Shown: piece by piece, positions 8,101 to 15,252 of the stretch
Numbering within the stretch: the first letter of the stretch is position 1
How the letters are laid out: every line of letters starts with the position of its first letter
Origin: Larix sibirica
Taxonomy: Eukaryota > Streptophyta > Pinopsida > Pinales > Pinaceae
Reading direction: 5' to 3'
DNA: 15,252 nt
NCBI GenBank assembly: GCA_004151065.3
Contig: NWUY0300043221.1
Location: 4,807-20,058, forward strand
The notes under the pieces: model-generated
Database searches by the model: none
Told to the model about the DNA's origin: nothing
The model's input: the letters and a program-made list of their open reading frames with translations, nothing else
Made by a program: the position numbers and the translations under genes

Positions 8101-9563
8101 CTGTGAAAATGGAGGATGAGGAAAACCAGAATAGAGTGATGCATGTACCTCTTTAATAGTCTAAATTCCATGCTTACCCCATCTTCTACAATATGTACAG
8201 TTCAGTTTACGGGTTCCACCCATTGAATAGTATGAAGAAGACAATCAAAATCTCCCCACAAAGGTGGTGGGACGGCTTAACACATCTTAATTTAGGCTTA
8301 TGAAAGTATTTTTTCCGAAAGATTTATTTCCACCATGCTTTCTTTCTGCAAATGAATCTCCACAGTACTTTAGCTCCCATGTATATATCCATTAATTTCG
8401 GATCTCTTATACATAGTCCTCATTTAATTCTTGGGGCTTTGACTGTGTCCCATTTTATCAAATTAAATTTTTTGTTGTTTGATTTCCCTCCTTGCGAGTG
8501 GAAATTCCTGTGATTTTTGTTAAAATTTTCCATAATGCCAATTAGAGCCAACAAAGAATAACATTGAAATAAATTAGGAAGATGGGACAGACATGATCAA
8601 TATAATTATTCCAATTGGTTTGAGCCATCACATTCCCCACCTTTGAAATTTTTCTATGATTTTCAAAGTAAATTTTCCCCATTTAGCATATTTGGATCTT
8701 TTGTGCACGATGGGGATAGCAAGATATTTGAATTAACTCCAATTTGCAGTTCCAACAAAGCCAAGGAATCGTGATATTTTGTGAAGAAGAGAAAAGGGAA
8801 CATTCCATCCATAAATTATGATTTTCTCATTGTTGATTTTTCTTCCCTGGGAAACTATGAATAGATCTAGAATTTCTTTAAATCTGACAGCATTTGTTTC
8901 CTATGCATCTCCTAGAAGAACCATGTCATCAGCAAACTGGGAATTAATAAATACCTTAATTCCTTTAGCTATAATTATCCCTTTGATATTTCCATCCTCT
9001 CTTTCCCTAACCATTTTTCTTTCAAGAGTCTCGGCCATTGAAATATACAGAAAAGGGGAGAGAGGATAGCCCTACCTAACTCCTCTTGAGGCCTAAAAAA
9101 AAATTAGTAGGTCTGTCATTCACCAAAGGGGAAATCCAAGGTTGAGAAGTACAAGCCTTTATACATTTTATAAAAATTGGGGAGAAACCAAATCCTTCTA
9201 ACACTACAAATAAAAAACTATGTCAAACTCGATCGAAGGCATTGGCCATGTCAAGTTTGATTTCCATGCCTCTTTCTTTTCTTGAAATACTAGAGTGGAT
9301 TGTCTCTTGCACTAGGAAAATGTTGTCCACATTCCGTCATTTTTCAACAAACCCTCCTCGTCCCTCATAAATACGTTTAGGGAGAAGGATCTTTAGCTAG
9401 TTTTCCAATATGTTAGTATTTTTTAAGATGAATTGCAAAGGGAAATTGGCCTAAACCTTGAAAATAAAGTATGCTTTGTTTCTTTAGGTATTAGATCCAG
9501 GAAATGTGATTTTGTCACGCCACCTATTTTGTCCCTACCTTTATTCCAATCTATCATTTTACA

Positions 9564-9782
9564 TAGGTCCGTGGGGGGAAGCTCAAGTGGTAAAGATGAG
9601 AAGTTGTAAATGGAAGGTAATGTGTTCGAATCCCCCCAATATTACCCATGCGCCATGGTTCGGGCCCTGCGGATGCACCTAGAGATATAGTGGGTAGCGA
9701 TATTGGATCCTTGGACCCCATGTCATGCGAGTACCAACACAACTCCAGCTGCCGATTCCCCTAGTACAAAAATAAAATAAAA
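9564..9782 (+). mobile_element. tRNA-derived SINE nested in the LINE
   Basis: The ~219 bp block interrupts the LINE reverse transcriptase coding sequence, and LINE homology resumes on both sides. It starts with a tRNA-like head: an A-box-like aagctcaagtgg at 9579-9590 and a B-box tgttcgaatcc at 9623-9633, spaced as in tRNA-derived pol III promoters. It is more GC-rich than its surroundings and ends in an A-rich tail (acaaaaataaaataaaa). The short repeat tttaca occurs at 9558-9563 and 9783-9788 and is the likely target duplication. It is plus strand, opposite to its host LINE. The body does not match a SINE family I can name with certainty; it is not protein coding. Confidence 0.85.
9579..9633 (+). 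promoter_or_regulatory. Internal RNA polymerase III promoter (A and B boxes) of the SINE
   Basis: The A-box-like element at 9579-9590 reads aagctcaagtgg; consensus is close to TRGCNNAGYNGG. The B box at 9623-9633 reads tgttcgaatcc; consensus is GGTTCGANNCC, so one base differs. The distance between starts is about 44 bases, typical of tRNA-derived SINEs. Confidence 0.8.
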
Positions 9783-10299
9783 TTTACACCAATATTTTTT
9801 TATAATATGCCAGCATTCTTGGTAAAAATGAATGGTGAAGCCATTTGATCCTGGGGCTTTATCTATCCCAAGACCCTTAATAGCTTCATACACTTCTTCT
9901 TCTCTAGTATGATTATTGAGGATCTAATTTTCCTCATATGTTAATAACTACGACAAATTTTCTAGCATCTCGTATTTTGGTATCCCTATCGTTGTCCCCT
10001 AGCCTATATAAATATATTTGTAGTGATTATATGCCTATTCCTGAACATTAACTATACATGTAACTTTGTCCCCAGTTTTGTCTTGAATTTCTCTAACGTT
10101 ATTTTGATTCAGCTGCATTTTTTCCTGATTATGAAAGAATGTTACATTTTTATCACTTGATTTTAACCGTAAAGCACAAGATTTCAATCTCCACATTTCT
10201 ACCTCATGTTTGTTAAATTTCATTACCTGAGTGTTTAGTTGTTGGTATTTTTGAATAAGGTCTAGTATTAGTTCCATTGTCTCCTTATGATCTTGTAAA

Positions 10300-11196
10300 A
10301 GTTCTAATTCTAATCGAATCTACATTTTTTCCATTGACGGAGATAGGTACTGAGTTTTTGTCCATTTTCTAAGTTCTCCTTTAACTGTTCATAGTTTTGA
10401 ATCCCATACAAAATATGGGTATCCTTCGATATAATTTTTCCAGGATCTTTCAATAAGGGGATAGACTTCACTATTTTCTATCCAAAGCAGGTTAAATTAG
10501 AAGGGAATTGTCCCTTGATTATCTAGCTCTTCAAAGATAAGCATAATGGGATTATGATCCGAGAGTAAGCCTCCTCTCTACAAGATGTTTCTATGGAATA
10601 ATAATATAGAAGCTATATTCCCTAGACCAGTTCTCATGTTGGTCCAAGTATATAGACCTCACTTGGGAATAATATCCATCAAGTCAAAATAATTTATCAA
10701 GTCCTTAATATTTTCCCCAAAAGGATCTCTTACAAGGTTACCTCCCTTCCATTCTTTTTTAGAAATAGTAGAATTGAAATATCTCGCTTTAATGTTGCGT
10801 TGATCTTCCCTTAAAGAGTTTAAGGACTGTTGAAATTCTCGTTTATTGTTGTACTACACATGGCCGTAAAGATTGCATATTACAATAGTTTCTTGGGTAT
10901 TTATGTCCCCCCAATTCGACTATAATCCAAATATTTTTTCTTTTTGAGAGCATAGCTTAAATTTTCTCATATCCCAAAATGTAGCCAACCCATCGGATGC
11001 TCCACTATAATTGACAAAGATACCACATCCATTTTTCTAGATTTTTTTGCATAACTTGAATTACAACAAAGTTTTATATTTTTGTCTCTTGAAGTAGGAG
11101 TATGTAGATATTTTCTTTATGAATCAAGTTCTTAATTATCCCTACCTTTTGATTTCCTCCCAAAACCCTACAATTCTAAGAGACCATGAACATCAT
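10300..11196 (-). pseudogene. LINE ORF2 N-terminal AP endonuclease
   Basis: The endonuclease nicks target DNA to prime reverse transcription. The first ATG of ORF2 is at 11196, five bases after the ORF1 stop. The opening motif normally reading Ser-Trp-Asn-Cys-Arg has a stop in place of Trp (about 11177), then ILLLQETKI near 11065-11093 is intact. Next come IWIIVELGGHKYP, LREDQRN, and a remnant of the Gly-Asp-Phe-Asn motif reading RYFNSTISKKE (about 10750-10785), so the catalytic Asp is lost. SDHNPIMLIFEELDNQGT (about 10515-10566) keeps the Ser-Asp-His active-site motif. Frame changes separate these segments. The family match is clear; activity is lost. Confidence 0.88.
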
Positions 11197-11201
11197 TTTT
11201 T

Positions 11202-12659
11202 TTATTGAGTTCCGGATTTGCCCCTTATTTCTGCCTTTCTTCCTTTCATATTTTGACTAGATCTAGGGGCCTTAATTAGCTTATCCAAAGAGGTTTGTTT
11301 ACCTAATTGTTTGTCTCTATCTGCTTCATATTCTCTTAATTGCTTACAAGATCTTCTTCCTAAATTTTTATGAACAATTTTATCTTCTTCAAGGTCTTTT
11401 GAAGATCCCTCCTGTGACTGTTTGGATTTCTATATAGTTCTAACTCCAAAGTGTTCTTTTTTTTATTATCCAAATGAGAATTGATTTCTTGAATGGGCCT
11501 AGATGGGAGAATGGATGAATAATGTTCTGCTCCTACCTCTTACAAGACTTGGAAAACATGGGATTGGATGTACTTTTTTTGCTTTGACGTCTCCTCAAAT
11601 ACTATTTATGGTGCAGATCGTATCGGGATTGTTTCAATCTCCTTCATCAAATTGTCTTGCTCTCTATCACAATCTTTTTCCTCTGTTTCTGCTGAGGCTT
11701 GAAATTGGTTTGAAGAAATCAAAATTATTTCATGCTCATTTACCAAATCTTCTTTCTCTTTACCACACTCTTTTCCGTCCATTTATGCTAAATCTTGGAA
11801 TTGATTTGAAGTAGATATATCATTAACTTGATCAAAATTTGGAATATTCAATGTATACTTTGGTTTCTTAGTTACCTAATGCCAAACTTGACCTTGTTCC
11901 TTGTCTTCTTCTTGTTCTTTTTTCTCTGGGAAATATTGTTTAAAAAGACCATAATCATGACAAATTTTGCATTTAAAAGACAGCTGATCATAATATACCA
12001 TTTGGGAATGATTCTAGTTATCCATAATGAGAGTTATATCTTCATGCAGTCCTTTATACAAATCAACCTCAACACGGATATGAAAACATGGGAAAATTAG
12101 GCTCATATTTTTCAATATATTTTCCTAAAGAATTTCCTATAGTTGCAAGAAATTCATCATACCAACAGTGAAGGGGTAGGTGAGGTAATTTTACCCACAC
12201 TAGTATAGCCAAGGGGATATCACATTCAGGATCAAATGACATATTCCAACTATTTAAGTACATACCTCTTGGCCCCATGAAATATGGACCAATTTGGAAA
12301 ATCAAATCTCTATCCTCCTTATTTTCGAAAAGAAAATCATAGTAGCCCCTTCCATAGAAATGATGTTACATCCTTCCAGTCAAAAGAGGTCTCTAGTTTT
12401 TATTGATCCAATTTACCATGACTCTTGGTGATGGAAAAAGTAATATAAATACTCCTACTAAACCTCTCTCAATTAGTCCCAGTTCCTTCTTCTTTGCTGA
12501 AATCTAAGAGATCATTACTTCTGGTGCCAAGGCTCTTTTTACAGATCACATGGTAGATGGATGAGAAGATTTAACAGAGGGAATGGTTGCATCCAAATGG
12601 TGCAAAAAATCATCTAAGATAGATTCTCTTGGATGAGGTTCTAGCAGTTCCATTTTCAT
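11202..12659 (-). pseudogene. LINE ORF1 (DUF4283 domain and CCHC zinc knuckle)
   Basis: ORF1 encodes the RNA-binding protein of plant L1 elements. The likely start is Met at 12659 (MKMELLEPHPRESILDDFL). DUF4283 covers about 12070-12350, with YYDFLFENKEDRDLIFQ, IGPYFMGPRGMYLNSWN, VWVKLPHLPLHCWYDEFL and IGNSLGKYIEKYEP. A frame change near 12085 leads into VDLYKGL and a CCHC knuckle at about 11930-11975 reading CKICHDYGLFKQYFPE. Its His is replaced by Leu and the last Cys by Phe, each explainable by one substitution. A charged tail ends KAEIRGKSGTQ and stop at 11202-11204. Start and stop are 485 codons apart. Trp-to-stop lesions occur near 12390. Identity as ORF1 is secure. Confidence 0.9.
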
Positions 12660-12800
12660 AAAGAAAATAGTTCGCAGGCAGATGCAAAGCTCAACCTAAC
12701 TTGAATTAGTTGTTTCTTGAATCGTTTATTGGAGTTTCTTAAATCTCAAACCAGCCAAAAAAATGTTTTTGTCATTTGATGCCAAAATGTTTCATGATAA
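12660..12800 (-). other. LINE 5' untranslated region
   Basis: About 140 bases separate the right target duplication from the proposed ORF1 start. No coding similarity is seen. L1-type elements carry an internal promoter here, but no recognisable core element is visible. Confidence 0.6.
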
Positions 12801-12811
12801 AATCAAGATAT
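12801..12811. repeat. LINE target-site duplication, right copy
   Basis: aatcaagatat matches 5671-5681 exactly and lies just upstream of the LINE 5' end. A match of 11 bases placed at both predicted ends is unlikely by chance, although an AT-rich background makes it less decisive than a GC-rich one. Confidence 0.82.
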
Positions 12812-12947
12812 CTCACTCATACTAATTAGGAAGGAATAATTCAAATCATAAATAGAGATCATTTAAGAATTCCCATGTTTAATTGCAGTTATTAAATAAA
12901 GGTATCTCACTCATACCAATTAGAAAATAATGACTCATAAATAGAGA
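12809..12947. repeat. Pair of ~45-50 bp direct repeats, 94-bp period
   Basis: Copy one (12809-12858) and copy two (12903-12947) both start tatctcactcata, share (c/t)aattag and end tcataaatagaga. The spacer of about 44 bases is also AT-rich. The first copy begins inside the LINE target duplication, so the duplication belongs to the pre-insertion host sequence. Confidence 0.75.
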
Positions 12948-13277
12948 AATAAATGAAATTTAGGTAAATAATCATGATTGGGTATCCTCATTTTCTTCAA
13001 GCGTATAACAAATGGATACCCATATTATAATAGAAATGTCTCCATTTTCACACTTTATCTTATTATTAGTCCCTGCCTTCAGGTTGGTAGGGACTCTTGC
13101 AATCAACTTGTCCTTTTTCTATTAAACGACATGCAAAGTATTATACCTTATCGAAAGTTTTCATTCAAAATAAAATTGAATAATTTTGTTAAACCGAGCA
13201 TACAAGCATAGTCATTTTATCCACCAATCAATGAATTCGAGCTGTTACTTGGCCTCTTTTCGAGGTGGGCATATTTT
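12948..13277. other. AT-rich DNA with one hairpin, no gene seen
   Basis: No coding similarity is recognised; the plus-strand open frame around 12978-13211 has no family resemblance and biased AT-driven composition. The only structure noted is an inverted repeat at 13069-13094: gtccctgcc, loop ttcaggtt, then ggtagggac, pairing over nine positions with one G-T wobble. Confidence 0.45.
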
Positions 13278-13493
13278 CAAAAGCATGGTGACCCAAGTTA
13301 TTTTTTGTTGTGTTTGTTTTAATTGAATTAATGCTTTGGATTACTCTTGGTGGCTTAGCATTAGTTTTAAACATTTGATATTTCACAAAAGCATAATTTC
13401 CTAAGATTTTTTGTATTGCATTTGTTTCAATCTAGTTAATTCTCTTGGTTACTCTTAGTGGATTAGCAATGGTTTCAAACATTTAATGTTTCA
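13278..13493. repeat. 108-bp tandem duplication
   Basis: Two adjacent units, 13278-13385 and 13386-13493, each begin caaaagcat and end at(a/g)tttca. Shared blocks include attttttgt, tttgttt(t/c)aat, ggttactctt / ggattactctt and tcaaacattta / ttaaacatttg. The units differ at about one base in four by eye. No reading frame or promoter is evident. Confidence 0.85.
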
Positions 13494-13618
13494 TTTTATT
13501 TTTCAATGTTCTGATTCCTATATCATCACCTTGATTTTCTATTTCCCACCGTCGTCCTCATACCACCGCAACTGCAATTTTCCCTTGATTTGCTTGTGGA
13601 AATTTCTACACTTGCCAT

Positions 13619-13744
13619 GACACTGTTTTTAACCACCTTCTCTACACTTTCCACAACACCAACACTATTTTTCACTACCTTCTCTACACATGACATGACA
13701 TTGATAGTATTCTTCACCGCCTTCTGCTTGCAAATAACTTCTTT
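13619..13744 (-). repeat. Three-copy 42-bp tandem repeat (in-frame minisatellite)
   Basis: Copies start near 13621, 13663 and 13705 with a period of 42 bp. Each contains a version of ca(c)t(a/g)tttttcac(t/c)accttctctaca. On the minus strand the period is 14 codons and the repeated peptide is VEKVVKNSV, inside an open frame at 13526-13717 ending CGGMRTTVGNRKSR. A coding repeat is possible but the frame is short and unsupported by homology; a non-coding minisatellite is equally possible. Confidence 0.7.
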
Positions 13745-13774
13745 CCTTTTGCCCCAAGTTGTTTAGCGCCCCAA

Positions 13775-14060
13775 ATGTTTCCTAAACTAATAGTACATGA
13801 AGGAGATACCAACATATGGCTCACTGTTGCTGGTCCAGAAGTGCATTTGATTCATAATGAGTTGAATCCACCAAGGAAATATATGGCTCAACCAACCCTA
13901 CCCACTCACTTTGGAGTATGTTCGTGATCTGATAGGTCTGTCAATACACGATGAGGAAGTGCAGCCTTCCACAAGAGAGAAAATAAAAGTGGATAAGAGG
14001 AGTTTTACACTTGACATGGAACCCACAGAGGAAAAAAATGAGTGGATAAGTGGAACATAG
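13775..14060 (+). pseudogene. Frameshifted unrecognised coding remnant
   Basis: The first frame, 13775-13927, starts at an ATG and reads MFPKLIVHEGDTNIWLTV, AGPEVHLIHNELNPPRKYM and AQPTLPTHFG. The frame one base over, 13914-14060, continues in the same style with EYVRDLIGLSIHDEEVQPST, REKIKVDKRSFTLDMEPTEE and KNEWISGT, then a stop. Amino-acid composition is balanced in both and neither is low complexity, unlike the surroundings. A one-base indel near 13911-13916 would explain the change of frame. No internal stop occurs in either part. I do not recognise the family; it could be a fragment of a host gene or of a retroelement polyprotein. Confidence 0.55.
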
Positions 14061-14540
14061 AGATGGTTGTAGCAATTTCCATAATTGTCGTTCCATTAAG
14101 GAATCAAAGGACCATTCCAAATATAGCATTAGTCTAGTTTGAAGAGCCTTAAAAAAGCATGTTATCCAAAAAATTAAATGATTGATTTGCAGTAATATTT
14201 CCATGTTTTGTGTAATATATCCAATACAAAGATCAAAGATATTAACTCATTTGGAACCTCTAAGAATCGAAATGAGGAAAACTAGTACAAATTTTGGCCC
14301 CTAAAACATTGTTTTTCCTAACACGTCCAAACATCTCCTAACCCCTTTGAATCATTCCAAATAGCCTCATTATGAATCAAATACATCTAAATCAATCCCA
14401 ATGGCCCACTAAAAAACTTCAAAATGTGCTCATGAAAGTTTTATAGATAAATACTTGTGATGAAATAACCCATTGATGCAGATTTTTAACATAGAAAACT
14501 AGTGCTTGAATACTGAACACCATATGGAGAAAATACTAAG
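14061..14540. other. AT-rich DNA, nothing recognised
   Basis: No coding similarity, tandem repeat or terminal structure is apparent. Open frames here, such as the minus-strand one at 13941-14204, overlap the better supported plus-strand remnant and have no family resemblance. Confidence 0.4.
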
Positions 14541-14544
14541 GATT

Positions 14545-15146
14545 TTTATTAGAAAAATGAGAACATCAAAGAGTACATAGATGGATGCTACAGCAGCTGC
14601 AAAATCACAGAGAAAACTTCTATGAAGAGAGGAGATATGGCTATCATAAAATTGAAGAAGAAGAAGAGGGAGAATGTTGCTCCAAATGTCAAATCTGCTC
14701 CAATGATGCACCCTCCTCCTGCATATTTCGATCCTAAATATCAGATATTCCTCCTATGGTGCACCCTCCATCATATGGAAGTATATAACATTTCCCACCC
14801 TCATGAGATCTGCACATCAATTGGTGCGCCCTCCTCAAGCAAGAACTACCAACACTCAATCTTCAATCCGGAAAAACACCAACAATTTGGACTACTACAA
14901 AAGGGATCCCAAACACTTCAACTTGAACTCGAACCAGACAACTGAACATGGAAAAACTCACTCATTGAATCAATAGAGAAATCAGGGTGATTCCTCCTCT
15001 CATGCTAGCTAGGTGAAATATTTCATCACCGAAACTAGTTACAATGGAAAGGGGCACATCTCCCAAGCTTGAGAAGCTCAATAGCTCTCCAATTCAAATT
15101 CAAATGATCAAAATCCTTCCCCTCATGTGCCTACAGCCTTTTTATA
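14545..15146 (-). promoter_or_regulatory. Possible LTR or minus-strand transcription unit (TATA to AATAAA)
   Basis: On the minus strand a TATA-box-like TATAAAAAG lies at 15138-15146, in a locally GC-richer context. About 590 bases further on is a poly(A)-signal match AATAAA at 14545-14550. The region between contains pyrimidine-rich stretches and no convincing ORF. This layout resembles the U3-R-U5 part of a plant LTR or a solo LTR. No second LTR copy, primer-binding site or terminal inverted repeat is present in the window to confirm it. Three copies of a g(c)(a/g)ccctcc motif at 14708, 14761 and 14826 (plus strand) fall inside. Treat as tentative. Confidence 0.3.
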
Positions 15147-15252
15147 AACTTCATGGAGGCATTTCCCCCTCATTCTAGAATTCTCTCATAAAAATAATAA
15201 CAAAATTCAAATTAATGGAGAGAAGCACTATTCATGGAACATCAACTTACTT

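Larger units (their letters stand above)
8280..10290 (-). pseudogene. LINE ORF2 reverse transcriptase
   Basis: This enzyme would copy LINE RNA at the nicked target. Segments in order are MWRLKSCALRLKSSDKN and FFHNQEKMQLNQNNVREI (10090-10205), DKAPGSNGFTIHFYQECW (9805-9865), and KSHFLDLIPKET with RFRPISLCN (9440-9510). These are followed by IKLDMANAFDRV (9226-9261), GYPLSPFLYISMAETLERK (about 9020-9080) and FADDMVLLGDA (8904-8936). The catalytic Asp in LDM and the FADD box (8925-8936) are intact. A SINE splits the coding region between IIKKYW and KMIDWNKG. Stops and frame changes are frequent, including a stop right after LGDA and one in FDRV-stop. Everything matches plant L1 reverse transcriptases. 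Confidence 0.93.
5682..12800 (-). mobile_element. Near full-length, degenerate plant L1-type LINE
   Basis: On the minus strand the order is short 5' UTR, ORF1 (DUF4283 and CCHC knuckle), ORF2 (AP endonuclease, reverse transcriptase, zf-RVT, RNase H), a long 3' part and a short A-run (TTAAAAAA near 5684-5692). Both ends are set by the exact 11-bp duplication, giving about 7.1 kb including a ~220 bp SINE nested at 9564-9782. Gaining RNase H after zf-RVT is typical of one group of plant L1 elements. Stops and frameshifts are frequent throughout, and the element cannot move by itself. Because the 5' end is retained, the original insertion was close to full length, which is uncommon for LINEs. Confidence 0.92.

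Noticed and set aside
8818-9069. Plus-strand open frame of 83 codons
   Set aside because: It is antisense to the LINE reverse transcriptase FADD region.
9570-9640. A tRNA gene
   Set aside because: The A and B boxes are present but the remaining cloverleaf arms do not pair and an A-rich tail follows; it is the head of a SINE.
11503-12100. Two adjacent plus-strand open frames
   Set aside because: They lie antisense to LINE ORF1, whose DUF4283 and zinc knuckle are clearly on the minus strand.
14499-14530. A primer-binding site-like TGGTGTTCAGTATT on the minus strand next to the candidate LTR
   Set aside because: Too few matches to an initiator or other tRNA 3' end to be supported.
14622-14945. 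Plus-strand open frame of 107 codons with Pro-rich start
   Set aside because: No family resemblance; the frame overlaps repeated ccctcc motifs and an opposing minus-strand frame, so it may be open by chance.
1-15252. CRISPR array, bacterial operon or phage module
   Set aside because: No regularly spaced repeats with unique spacers, no ribosome binding sites, and all recognisable coding is plant retroelement.

Overview
The window looks like repeat-dominated, AT-rich nuclear DNA from a large-genome seed plant. A conifer or other gymnosperm is plausible, but the sequence does not settle the taxon. I see no intact host gene, RNA gene, operon or bacterial feature. Almost everything recognisable is decayed retrotransposon.

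Layout. (1) Bases 1-216 carry a plus-strand fragment of Ty1/copia reverse transcriptase. (2) Bases 217-5411 are a nearly complete but dead Ty1/copia LTR retrotransposon on the minus strand. Reading right to left it has a 5' LTR (4810-5411), a primer-binding site complementary to initiator tRNA-Met, gag with a broken zinc knuckle, protease, integrase, reverse transcriptase, RNase H, a polypurine tract and a 3' LTR (217-584) lacking its last ~240 bp. (3) Bases 5682-12800 are a ~7.1 kb L1-type LINE on the minus strand, flanked by an exact 11-bp target-site duplication (5671-5681 and 12801-12811). It has a short 5' UTR, ORF1 (DUF4283 plus CCHC knuckle), and ORF2 (AP endonuclease, reverse transcriptase, zf-RVT, RNase H). 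A ~1.3 kb stretch with coiled-coil-like and acidic coding traces follows RNase H. (4) A ~220 bp tRNA-derived SINE (9564-9782), with pol III A and B boxes and an A-rich tail, sits inside the LINE reverse-transcriptase region in the opposite orientation. (5) Bases 12812-15252 hold small direct and tandem repeats (94-, 108- and 42-bp periods), a frameshifted unrecognised coding remnant (13775-14060), and a minus-strand TATA to AATAAA stretch that could be a decayed LTR or promoter.

History. The SINE is younger than the LINE. The copia LTRs have diverged by roughly a quarter by eye, so that insertion is old. Many lesions are G to A on the element coding strand (Trp to stop, Cys to Tyr), as expected from deamination of methylated cytosines in silenced elements. 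Neither element can be autonomous: both keep a recognisable reverse-transcriptase active site but have lost catalytic residues elsewhere.
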